Both the position numbers and the translations under genes were made by a program. A stretch of 64,000 nucleotides of DNA. Origin: Excoecaria cochinchinensis. Lineage: Eukaryota; Streptophyta; Magnoliopsida; Malpighiales; Euphorbiaceae. Shown piece after piece: positions 55,232 through 64,000 of this stretch; position 1 is the stretch's first letter; every line of letters starts with the position of its first letter. The notes below the pieces were generated by a model, which had not been told where the DNA came from, ran no database searches, and worked only from the letters and a program-made list of their open reading frames with translations. The stretch spans positions 5,084,001 through 5,148,000 of the forward strand of contig CANTUQ010000076.1 in assembly GCA_947683425.1 (NCBI GenBank), in the 5' to 3' direction.

Positions 55232-57822
55232 TGTCACACCCCATAAGTGGCCTAATTGGAATTAGTGATTTTAATTGGACAATTAAGGCTAATTGGGTAA
55301 TATTCAAGTGGAAAGGAGGATTAAATTGCAAGTATTAATAAAGTGATTAAATGATAGATTTTATTTTGGTGAGTAAAAGGTAATTTATCAAGGGTTATTT
55401 GGTAAAAGAGGAATAGGTGATTTGTGTCTTTGTGCATGTGTGCCAGGTGGAGAGTGAGTGTGTACGTGGGTAGGGGAAAGAAAGATCTGGGAAAAGTTTA
55501 GTTGGGTGAAAACAAAAGACTAAAGGTTTTTCTCTCTTCTTGTTTTCCCTCTCACGAAAATCACATTCTGCTCTTACTCTCCATTTGTTGTTCTTCTTCC
55601 CATTTTTTGCATGTGTATTCTGTTGTGGGACTAGGGTTGGAGATTGGATAAGAAGTTACAGAAGGTAAGTGGCTTTTGGTTTCGGGTGGTTCTTCTTCTC
55701 ATTTGAGTTATTTAGAAATTTTGTCTTTGGATCTTTGATTGTGGTTCTACTTGTTTGCAAGCTCCTGAAGATAAAAAAAAAGACAAAGGAAAGGATAAGA
55801 TTTTGGATTGAAGAAGGATACAGTGGGCATTTTGGGACTTCAGTAACAGGTTTGGGAGTGTCTGTTCTTTTGCTCATTTTTGGATCCTAGTTACTGTGTT
55901 AATGTGATGTTAGTATGTGTGTGTGTTTATTTATATGCATGAAAGATATAATGTGTATACATGTATTCTGAGTAAATGAATATCGATGAGTATATAAATA
56001 GGATGGACATGTATGAGTTTGAATGTAAAATTCTGAGTTGTGACTTTCTCTGTTAATTTACTGTGATTATATGATATTGTGAATTTGTGAATGAAATTGC
56101 TGTAAATGTGTTCAGAAGGCTTAAAGGTACGTGTATGAATGATTTTTGCATGAAAAATGGTTTTAAACAAATGGGGTTTTGAATTTGGAGAGTGCTCTGT
56201 TTTTTTTGAACTTTCTGGTTTTCACGTTTTTCTGGGAAATTTTGAAGAGTATTTTGGAGAAGATGAAGAATTGTGAGAAGAAGGTCACGAGACGTGACTG
56301 GTGGTCACGCCGTGACCCCCTTCTCGGTTGAAGGTCACGAGGCGCGAAGCAGCTTCATGCCGTGACTCCTTCTTTGCTGAAGGTCACGTGGCGTGAAGCG
56401 GCATCACGCCGTGACTTCCGCCCTTCTTCCTGCGCGACTTCTCCCTCTCCTCTCACAGGCGTCACGCGACGTGACTGGTGGTCACGCCGTGACTGCCTTG
56501 CCTTGCCTTGCCTTGCCTTGCTCCTCTGCCTGGCGCTGGCGTGAAGCCTGTGTCACGCGACGTGATGAATGGTCACGGCGTGACCAGCCTTCCCTGCTGC
56601 TCTGTTTTCCAAAATTGAGGTTTTAACTTCTGATTTCAAGAATTTTTGCATTACATGATAAATATTTGATTTAAAATCTGATTGTATTTTAATAATTGCA
56701 TAATATTGGGTTTTGTATACATGATTTACATGTTTATAGTTTATTTAACAGGGACTTTTCAATATGAGCTATTTGTTCTTATTATTACCTCCTGTAGTTA
56801 ATAGTTATATGTTTATATGTTTCTGAATTTGATTATTATACAAGTATACATGATTTATAAGCTAGTATTTAATGAAATTCTCATGATTTGATATATGAAT
56901 TATTGAGTTGTGTCATTTAAGCCTGTATAAGTCATAGTAGTGGATAAGTAAGCGCTTACTTAGGTCAGAGTGTGTGTGCAGCTGCTATATGATAAAAATG
57001 TTATATGCGGGTCCGTTTGGATCCTTGTTTCGATCCTGTTAGGATCTATATGGAAATAAAGCGAGACCTCGGTCTCTATATGAAAAAAATACATGTTTGA
57101 GACTCATGTCTCTATATGCTTGGGATACTGTGTTCTATCAGTATCCAAATGACCGTATCCACTTCTTAGGTTTATACCAGACTAATCAGGCTACATGTTT
57201 ATATGTGATGTATATGTTGGGATGTTTATTGACATGATTAAAGGTATATGTTGCACATGAATTCTTGAATATTCTATATCGGTGTAATGTAGAAAAGTAT
57301 GTTTGTATTTGTTAATTACTTGTATTGTAAATATTTTAAATGTGATGAGATACTATATTGTATATTGTTATTTTGTTTTGTTCCTCCCCACTAAGCGTTA
57401 TCGCTTAGCACGGGCTCTTTTCCCGTGCAGGTGGCGAGTGCAGTTCAGAGTCGGATATCTGCAGGTCGGCCATTAGGAGTCTTTTTGGATGAAGTTGTTT
57501 TATTTTTGAAGTCTTCCGCTGTAATTACTTTTGTATATGGCTTGTAATTAGTAAAATGAATCTTTTGTAAAGGAACAAGTATTCTTTTTGTACATGTAAT
57601 TGCATACGAGCCTCTTTTTGTAAAAACGATATAAATATGATATATGTATAAGGACTTGATATATATTTGTTACAGGAATTTTTTGATTAAATGATTAAAG
57701 GTTTCTTTAAATCTCATTTGGTTTTCTTTTATTTATTTATACATGTGTAAATGTATATGATTATTTGTGTTTACCCGCGTGGCACTCCGGTATCCTTCCA
57801 ACGGGGATGGCGGGGTGTTACA
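55232..57822 (+). repeat. TR-GAG2 3' LTR
   Basis: 2591 bp, differing from the 5' LTR by scattered substitutions and one-base indels. Candidate intron 55665-55849 (185 nt), array about 56281-56586, cassette 56922-57190, CTAAGCG hairpin 57391-57408. In the cassette, TAAGTAAACGCTTACTTA has become TAAGTAAGCGCTTACTTA, which extends the stem. Confidence 0.95.
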
Positions 57823-58026
57823 CGGTAAGTATATGCGTGTGAGAATGTATGTAGTTCTGCACGATGATACGTGTATCGTCTATGGTATTCTGTCTGCTTT
57901 GACCTATTTTCGACATGAGTTTAGGAATTTGGATATGAGCTTCTGAATGAATGCCTTTACTAAGCAAGCACGATTATGTATGTGTTATGAATGTCCGCTT
58001 ATGTATTTTTGAATGTGTTATGCCTT

Positions 58027-58110
58027 GATGACCATTGTGAATGGCCGTCCATTTTGCTTGTGTGCTCTCCCCACTAAGCGTTATCGCTTAGCACGGGCTC
58101 TTTTCCATTG
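58027..58110 (+). other. Three-hairpin block of solo LTR A
   Basis: GATGACCATT/AATGGCCGTC (58027-58049), CTAAGCGTTATCGCTTAG (58074-58091), then CACGGGCTCTTTTCCATTG, where the third stem is partly lost. Confidence 0.75.
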
Positions 58111-58576
58111 CAGGTGGCAGGTATGGTTCGGTTCGAGTCACGCATCTGCAAGGTCGGCCACGTAGGAGTTAGAAGAGTTTTGTTATTTTTTGGTTCAGCT
58201 CCTGTATTTCGGATTATGTATTGCTGCAACCTTCAGTATATGTAATTATATATGTAAGATTCGGGATGTAATATTTTAGAGGTTGTAATGTTATTATGTT
58301 TCTGTATTAATTTGTCCCTTTGTTTTATCGTTTGCCTTATGCTTCTGTTGAATGATCATATGTTTTCATGTGTATATGTTTCTGCTTAGTGCCTGCGTGT
58401 GTGTGAGTTAATGTGTGTCCAGTTTTGCTTCTCTAGGTAAGTTTTTAATTTCCTCGTGTTTTTGTATAAATGTATGCTTCCGCATTGTGCATGTGCGCAT
58501 GTATGTGAGTGAGCATCGAGTAGCGTGCCCGCTGGCGCCCTTCCAACGGGGGCGACGGTGGGGGTGTTACAGAGAG

Positions 58577-59890
58577 GATTGCTCATCCCCCTGATCCACA
58601 AGCACCTATTGCTCCATAGCTACCTGTCGCTCCACAACCACCGGCAGTCCCTCCTCGGAGAACCACCCGCTGGCGGGGAGGCTCCCCTCATTGGTAATGT
58701 TGCCCGTCAGCCTGTCAATGAGCACAGAGCTGCTGAGCCTATTGAGCTAAGAAGGGAAAGGATCCCTAATCCTAATGAGGATTTCATGATGAAGGATAAA
58801 GATGAAGAGGTAATAGCACCTCAAGTTGTGAGGGCCAGAGCGCCTAGGGTAGAAGATGAGGCAATAAGAGAGATGAGATAGCAAATTGAGACGATAACCT
58901 GCATGTTGTTAGCTGGGAAGGGGGTCAACCCTGAAGATAGAGATCTAAGGGATGAGGAGCTGCTACCCCAAAAGTTTAAGATGCCTGAGCTGCCGAATTT
59001 CGATTGTACTTCGTACCCATCTACACACATCAAGCAGTATACCCTAGTGACGAAAGGCACAGGGTTGAGCAAGAAGCAGAAGGTAGAATATTTTTGCCTC
59101 AGTCTGATGGGTCCGGCAGTAGACTGGTATCAGGGTTAGATAGGAGGTCCAAGTAGGATTGGGACCTTTTGACTGAAGAATTTATGTGGCAGTACGACTA
59201 CAGCACTAGAATGGAGTCACCTTAAAAGACCTCAAGCTCTTACAGCAAAGAAGTGATGAGTCATTCCATGAATACCTCACTATATGGAGGAATAGGGTTA
59301 TGGAGATAAAACAAAAGCGTGATACTGCTGACCAAATCAGGTTATTTATCGAGAACTCCTACCCTTACTTGAGGGACTTACTCAGCTTTAAGGGGCTCAG
59401 AGATTGGGAGTCACTTAAAGACATTGCTGTAGAGGCTGAAGGGGCTTACCTAGCAAATAAAGCAAGCCAAAATAACTTTGATGGGAAGAATTTTGGGAAC
59501 CAGTCAGGGTACAAATCAGGCGGTACCGGGAGCAATAATAACAAACATGGTAAGACGGCTGAGGTTTTAGCTACCGAGGTTAGACAAGGTCAGAGGTACT
59601 ACTCTAACTTAGGCCGCTCTCTCTGCTGGGTATTGGAGAGACTGATGAAGGAGGGAAACCTACAACATTTGACGCCTAGGCCAACCATGAATCAAGGACA
59701 GCCAGGGCAAAGAGATGACCAGTATTGTGCCTACTACCAGCACACTGGGCACCTGACAAATTATTGTCGGACCTTAAGGAACAAGATCCAAGATCTTATC
59801 GACTCCAAACAGATCACGGATCCTAAGAAGAGAGAGAAGAAGAAGAAGATGAAGGAAGGCTATAATGCAGTCCCCCCACCATATACATGA
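58577..59890 (+). pseudogene. Ogre-like gag, main part (stops and one frameshift)
   Basis: Continues the N-terminal piece at 44452-44552. A proline-rich stretch (PQAPIAP, PQPPAVPP) and an acidic/basic linker precede a capsid-like region (FKMPELPNFDCTSYPSTHIK and a KKQKVEYFCLSLMGPAVDWY segment near 59130). In-frame stops lie near 58620, 58881 and 59139, with a frameshift between 59140 and 59300. The C-terminal part has RLFIENSYPYL and the Tat-type motif CAYYQHTGHLTNYCRTLRNK near 59730-59790, then a lysine-rich end. Not functional. Confidence 0.82.
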
Positions 59891-59967
59891 TCTGGTCCGG
59901 TTTGCCCGAGTGGCATGTTTTGCAAGAGCTGTAAGAAGATGAATACGTAACTGTCACCCGTTAGGAG

Positions 59968-60480
59968 ATGATTGAAGAAGGGATCCCCGTGGTGGTGGAA
60001 GATTGTCAATCCACTAGTGAGAGTGGAGAAGAACATTATGTTTTTTTAGATGCTTTGTGCCTTTTTATTCCAAGAACTTCTTATGACAATGTTGGTTATT
60101 TTAATGTGATGAATGATTTTGCTTATTTATATGGTGTTTCTAATGATTTTATTTCTCATGATCACGATGCATTCATTTTTGACATTAATTCAACTAATAC
60201 GACTGTATTTAATCTCGAAACTTTGGAAAACCCAAAGAAAATTTTGATAGCATCTGATACAACTCCTGAAGAGAGGAAAATTTTGAGAGATAATGTAAAA
60301 AAAAAATGAAAGAGCCTTTGCCTGGACCTAGAATGATATGTTAAAAATTGACAAGGACATTGTTGGGACAACCCTGCTTCAATATGCCAACATAACGACG
60401 AGTAAAGTTTCAAAAGCCGTTCCTTTGCCTCCTCAATATCCAGGATACACACAGTGCAGCCAAGCAAAATAAAACTTCGA
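59968..60480 (+). pseudogene. Ogre-like pol remnant (protease-RT linker only)
   Basis: A frame from 59968 to 60309 contains SGEEHYVFLDALCLFIP, FIFDINSTN, FNLETLENPKKI and TPEERKILRDN, a pattern known from the region just before reverse transcriptase in Tat/Ogre elements. It passes with a shift into AFAWT.NDMLKIDKDIV, the usual RT entry, and decays by about 60480. Protease before it and nearly all RT, RNase H and integrase after it are missing. Confidence 0.65.
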
Positions 60481-62002
60481 TTGTTAAAGGGCTACATCAA
60501 AAGTTAGACAGATGAAACTTTGGGCCTTCACAAGAAATATATAGCTCATTAGAACAAAGCCCTTAGGAGTTCTTTTCTCCCAACTATTTGAGATGTGTAC
60601 CCCAAAGTCAATCTAGATTGACCTCTAATCATATAAGACCAAGATAAGCAAAGCATGAACACTTATAGCCAAATTTAGAAGGAGAGCTCATTACCTCTAC
60701 CAAAAAAAAAATAAAAAAAAAAGAAACAAACCCACAATTTTATCCTAAACCATCTGAGCCTAAACTGTAACCCAATCTTAACCACTAAAGCCTAACCTGT
60801 CAACTCCATTTCAATCATTAAAGGTTACTCCAAAAATTGAGCCACCAAAGCCAACAAAAGGAAGATACAGACTTTCACGGCAAGGATTCAAGCAAGGAAA
60901 TTCACTACCTGAGCCAGTTTGCATAAAGGCCAAGAACAAGACTTTGATGCTAAAAAGAACCACCATTAGAAGGAGCAGTCTCCCCAGCTAATGAAGATGA
61001 AAGCAAATTCAATCAACACTAACGGACCGAAGGAGAGTTCATGGCAAAGGCTTAAAAAAAAGAAAAAAAGAGAGCTGAGAGAAAATCTTCAATCATGAAA
61101 ACCCGATAGGGCTGATTGATAACAGGAGTTTGATGTTTTCAGGATCTATTTCGAGATTAGATGAGGTCTTTTATTTTTCGAGTTAATGACAAGTAATGAT
61201 CATGTGTCATGAAATCAAATTGAAATATACGCATCTATGCAACGATATTGATGTGACCAGAGCAGTGCATTTTGCATACTCAAAGTTGTCTAATTCCGGC
61301 AGAAACCAGCACGTTGTTACTATCTACTCTCTGCTACTCTCACCACTCAAGCACTTTAGTCGATTCATCCTGCTATCAACTGTGAAACTAATTCTACAGC
61401 ATCTTCATGATAAGAATTAGGCTCATACAGCTATGACATGGACGTAAGTACATGTCGATCACGCCTAAAAGATTTTTGGCAATAGCTCCAGCCTCCTTTA
61501 TAATCTGCAAAAGTTAGGCAAAGGGATAGGGTGAAATCTGAAAATAGGCAGTCCGTCCTTTAAAAAAAAAAGCCGCTGGATTTGGTTGGGTCCATTTTAG
61601 GCAACAAATAAGGCACAGAGTTATGCAAAAATCCGTAAAGGACGCATTTATCGCCAAAAAAAGCTAGTGTGAAAATCCACAAGGGACGCACTACCTTAAA
61701 AAAAATGACTACAGGTATCAGATGAGAATCTTGCAATCCCAAAGGCATGAAATTAAAAAGCAGCTTCAAAAGGCATCGATCCTATCGCAAATTGCAGCCA
61801 GCTTGGCTATCATCTCTAAACTCACTTAGATGAACTCTTATCCTGCATTGTTGCATGACCCATTCATTCCACTTGTATGCTCACTTTTTTTTTTCCTGCA
61901 TATTTGGTTTTCCAGTTGGTAGTAAGAGAGATTCGATATGGACACCGACAAAAATTGAGTGACAACATCAGTCAAAACACCAATCCAAATAACCAACCAA
62001 AC
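60481..62002 (+). other. Ogre-like 3' untranslated region, no gene
   Basis: No coding homology was recognised. An A-rich run is near 60700-60722. Near 61620-61695 two similar segments occur (AAATCCGTAAAGGACGCA and AAATCCACAAGGGACGCA). The stretch separates the pol remnant from tandem repeats, as in Tat elements. Confidence 0.55.
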
Positions 62003-62095
62003 ATCTCTCAGGGGGCAACCAACCAAAGACCCCTCAAGGGGCAACCAACCAAAGACCTCTCAGGGGGCAACCAACAAAAGGGCTCTCAGGGAGCA
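62003..62095 (+). repeat. 26-bp tandem repeat in Ogre-like 3' UTR
   Basis: About 3.5 units of CTCTCAGGGGGCAACCAACC followed by AAAGAC, with small differences between units. Confidence 0.85.
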
Positions 62096-62131
62096 CCACT
62101 TCAAATGTCGGAAGGGTTAGCACGATAGCGG

Positions 62132-63758
62132 TGTTGGGTTTCAACGGAATTAAATCACATTAAACGCAGCGGAAAAATTCGAAACCCGAAACAGGATCCA
62201 AGTAGATTCGATTGATTCAAAAAGGAAGAGATTGAATTACTAACCTTTAGAATGAAATAACTCTTTAATCCGGACTGAAGACACTGCCTTTACGCGAACG
62301 TCCTCTATCGGTGTCCACACGCACGAACAAATGAGCAGGAGTCGCAGGGGTGCTAGCTCCCTTGAATGCGAATGGATTTCTTTTCTTTCTTTCTCAAAGA
62401 ATAATGGTGGCTCTGTTCTGTTTTCTTTTCTTTCTTTCTCAAAGAAGAACGATAGCACTGTTTTTCTTTTCTTTCTTTCTTACTGATCATGAAGAATGCA
62501 GCCACTCTAATATTTTCTACGTTAGAATATGATTAGTCTTTAATTTAGGGTTAAACTCTTTTTATTAACATATATCCCATATATAACTGTATATATATTT
62601 CAAATCTTTTTCCTCTTAGGAAAAGATAAATGATGATATTATCTCTTAATTCAAAATTAAGATATAATATATATATATATACATATATTTATATATATAT
62701 ATTTATTTATTTATTTATTATTCTAAATAATAAGAAATAATATATTAATACATATTATTATCTCATATTCAAAATAAGAGATATTTATATGCATAAATAT
62801 ATATATATAAATATGTAATTCGAAATTAAATATAAATACCGATATTTATATTTTATTCCAAAATAACCCAATAAAATCCATTCTGTTCATTTTGCTCTTG
62901 GTGTGTGACCCAATAGGTTTATATTATGTTGGCAGTGGGCCTAATCCCATAAAAGCCCACAAGTCATAATTGGTCTCTAGCAAGACATTATGACTACCCA
63001 AATAATATAAATATCGTTAGTCCGATTTTAACCTTGCAATAGAACATGTTATTATCCTTCTGTCACACGATATCTTGTTTGAACATAAGTCATGGTCCAT
63101 GTCAAACTTAAATTGTTCAAACATATAATTTCTCGATCACCAAGTAGACTGATAAATTCAAATGACATTGATCACACTATCAATTCATTTGAGCACGGCC
63201 ATGCATTTTACAGTCCTACTTATCGAGGGGCCCAATAGATATCTCTCTCATAAGAGAGGGACAAATTCCATCTTGATTATTCACTTTCCTCCGCATAATT
63301 CTCATTATGTCCGATCATAAACTTTATAATTATCCGATTAAAGATAACGTTTGATTATGTCAAAACATAATGATCCTTATGTAGGAAACTATGATAACCT
63401 CAGGTCAAAGGATTCAATAATATATCTATTATAAGAACACTTATGACATTAACCCATGAAGTGATCTTATAGTGGGTCTATCCAGTACTTTGTTCTCTAG
63501 TAAGTACATATAGATTTGATTTATATCAACATATATAATCATCCCATGATTATCAATGCAAATCTATACTAGTCTTAATTTATCTTTATGCCCTTTATTG
63601 ATAAATGACTAGGGACAACATGAATAACGTTGTTATTCATAAACATTACAATAATGTAACATGCCAATAATATCAATACGAAGAAAACCATTATATAAAT
63701 GAAAAAGTAATGATTACATCAAGGTCCAAATGCTTGGCCTAGGGCATAACCACTAACA
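62132..63758. mobile_element. Solo LTR, probably Ty1/copia
   Basis: 1627 bp starting TGTTGGGTTTCAACGG and ending CCACTAACA, flanked by a perfect TSD AGCGG (62127-62131 and 63759-63763). The early AACGCAGCGGAA stretch and the short TGTTGG/CTAACA termini are common in copia LTRs. There is no ORF, primer site or polypurine tract inside. The middle is very AT-rich with TA runs (about 62660-62830). The orientation is probably plus but unproven. Confidence 0.85.
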
Positions 63759-63763
63759 AGCGG

Positions 63764-64000
63764 TACTACCATTCTACGGAAGGTTAGCACGACCACGGCA
63801 CTACCACTTTAGAAGGGTTAGCACGATGACGACACTACCACTCCACGGAGAGTTAGCACGATCACGGCACTACCACTTCACATCTCAAAAGGGTTAGCAC
63901 GATGGCGGCACTACCATTCTACGGAAGGTTAGCACGACCACGACACTACCACAACAGAAGGGTTAGCACGATGACGACAGTACCACTCCACGGAGGGTTA
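63764..64000 (+). repeat. Satellite-like tandem array in Ogre-like 3' UTR
   Basis: At least six units of about 37-45 bp built on GGTTAGCACGATGACGGCAC followed by TACCACTCCACGGA. One unit lies before the copia-like LTR (62110-62131), so the LTR split the array. It runs past the window end. Confidence 0.88.

Larger units (their letters stand above)
51202..57822 (+). mobile_element. TR-GAG2: gag-only non-autonomous LTR retrotransposon
   Basis: 6621 bp with a perfect TSD CGGTA (51197-51201 and 57823-57827). Nearly identical LTRs (51202-53790 and 55232-57822) flank 1441 bp of interior containing an iMet-type primer site, one gag frame, a short tail, the FEDE stem-loop and a polypurine tract. Pol is absent from the start of protease onward. 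It inserted into solo LTR A. Its gag start and 3' junction match TR-GAG1, so both belong to one non-autonomous lineage. Confidence 0.95.
44553..58571 (+). mobile_element. Solo LTR A in Ogre gag, itself split by two elements
   Basis: Pieces 44553-47261, 51015-51201 and 57828-58571 add up to about 3.64 kb from TGTCACACCCCAAATCGGG to GGGGGTGTTACA. The flanks GACAG and GAGAG fit a TSD with one mismatch. It starts like solo LTR B at 47262 (CACCCCAAATCGGGCCTAGTCG region), so both belong to one family. Modules: candidate intron (45047-45250), array (45751-46015), cassette (46482-46787), and the three-hairpin block displaced to 58027-58110 by the insertions. Confidence 0.88.
31873..64000 (+). mobile_element. 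Ogre/Tat-like Ty3/gypsy element, host of nested insertions
   Basis: Plus-strand parts in order: 5' LTR (31873-34440 and 43323-43528), primer site (43530-43547), leader (43548-44451), gag (44452-44552 and 58577-59890), a small pol remnant (59968-60480), and a 3' UTR with tandem repeats (to 64000, beyond the window). Removing the inserted elements with one copy of each target duplication restores continuous homology. Most of pol is missing, so the element is a relic. The 3' LTR is outside the window. Confidence 0.8.

Noticed and set aside
60660..60722. A-rich run as the poly(A) tail of a LINE or retrogene.
   Set aside because: No reverse transcriptase of LINE type, no target duplication and no gene-like sequence precede it; it lies in the Ogre-like 3' UTR.

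Overview
The window is plant nuclear DNA, most likely eudicot pericentromeric or otherwise gene-poor heterochromatin. I found no intact host gene. Nearly every base belongs to LTR retrotransposons, many inserted into each other. The lineages can be read from short diagnostic features: iMet-type primer binding sites (TGGTATCAGAGC) and pol with a C-terminal chromodomain mark Tekay/Del-like chromoviral Ty3/gypsy elements. A TGGCGACTCCACTAGGGA primer site and a C-x-H-x-C gag motif mark Tat/Ogre-like Ty3/gypsy. One solo LTR is probably Ty1/copia. A Mutator-type MITE and one hAT-like terminus are also present.

Layout. 1-7739: an almost complete minus-strand Tekay-like element (E1; three coding lesions), inserted into the gag of an older relative (X, 7740-8654). 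8655-16364: remains of a plus-strand element (Z) with a non-coding interior and a long 3' LTR, split by a MITE (10668-11062) and a solo LTR (12039-14586). 16365-21053: the 3' half of a minus-strand element (Y) with decayed pol. 21054-23645: two LTR fragments joined head to head. 23646-24611: an Ogre-like LTR end. 24612-26311: AT-rich sequence ending in a hAT-like terminus. 26369-28732: a decayed gypsy gag-pol, cut off by a second Ogre-like LTR (28733-30866 plus leader to 31088), then a 5' LTR fragment (31089-31872).

31873-64000 is one old, plus-strand Ogre-like element expanded by nested insertions. A gag-only element (TR-GAG1, 34441-43317, TSD ACTTT) sits in its 5' LTR. A solo LTR (44553-58571) sits in its gag. 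That solo LTR is itself split by another solo LTR (47262-51009, TSD GTTCC) and by a second gag-only element (TR-GAG2, 51202-57822, TSD CGGTA). A copia-like solo LTR (62132-63758, TSD AGCGG) lies in the tandem-repeat-bearing 3' UTR.

The most interesting signal is inside the Tekay-like LTRs. Copies whose primary sequences are otherwise very different share one architecture, in the same order: (1) a CT-rich leader; (2) a candidate intron of about 184-204 nt with GTRAGT/GTATGT donor and CAG|GTTTGGGA acceptor; (3) a CpG-rich array of short palindromes whose motif differs by family; (4) a roughly 250-300 nt cassette of consecutive palindromes enclosed by a long-range stem (CCTGC..GTGGATA / TATCCAC..GCAGG); (5) a three-hairpin block centred on CTAAGCG-loop-CGCTTAG. 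Pairing is kept while the sequences change between families, which suggests a conserved RNA structure. All coordinates, repeats and splice-like sites were read by eye; no alignment, folding program or database was used.
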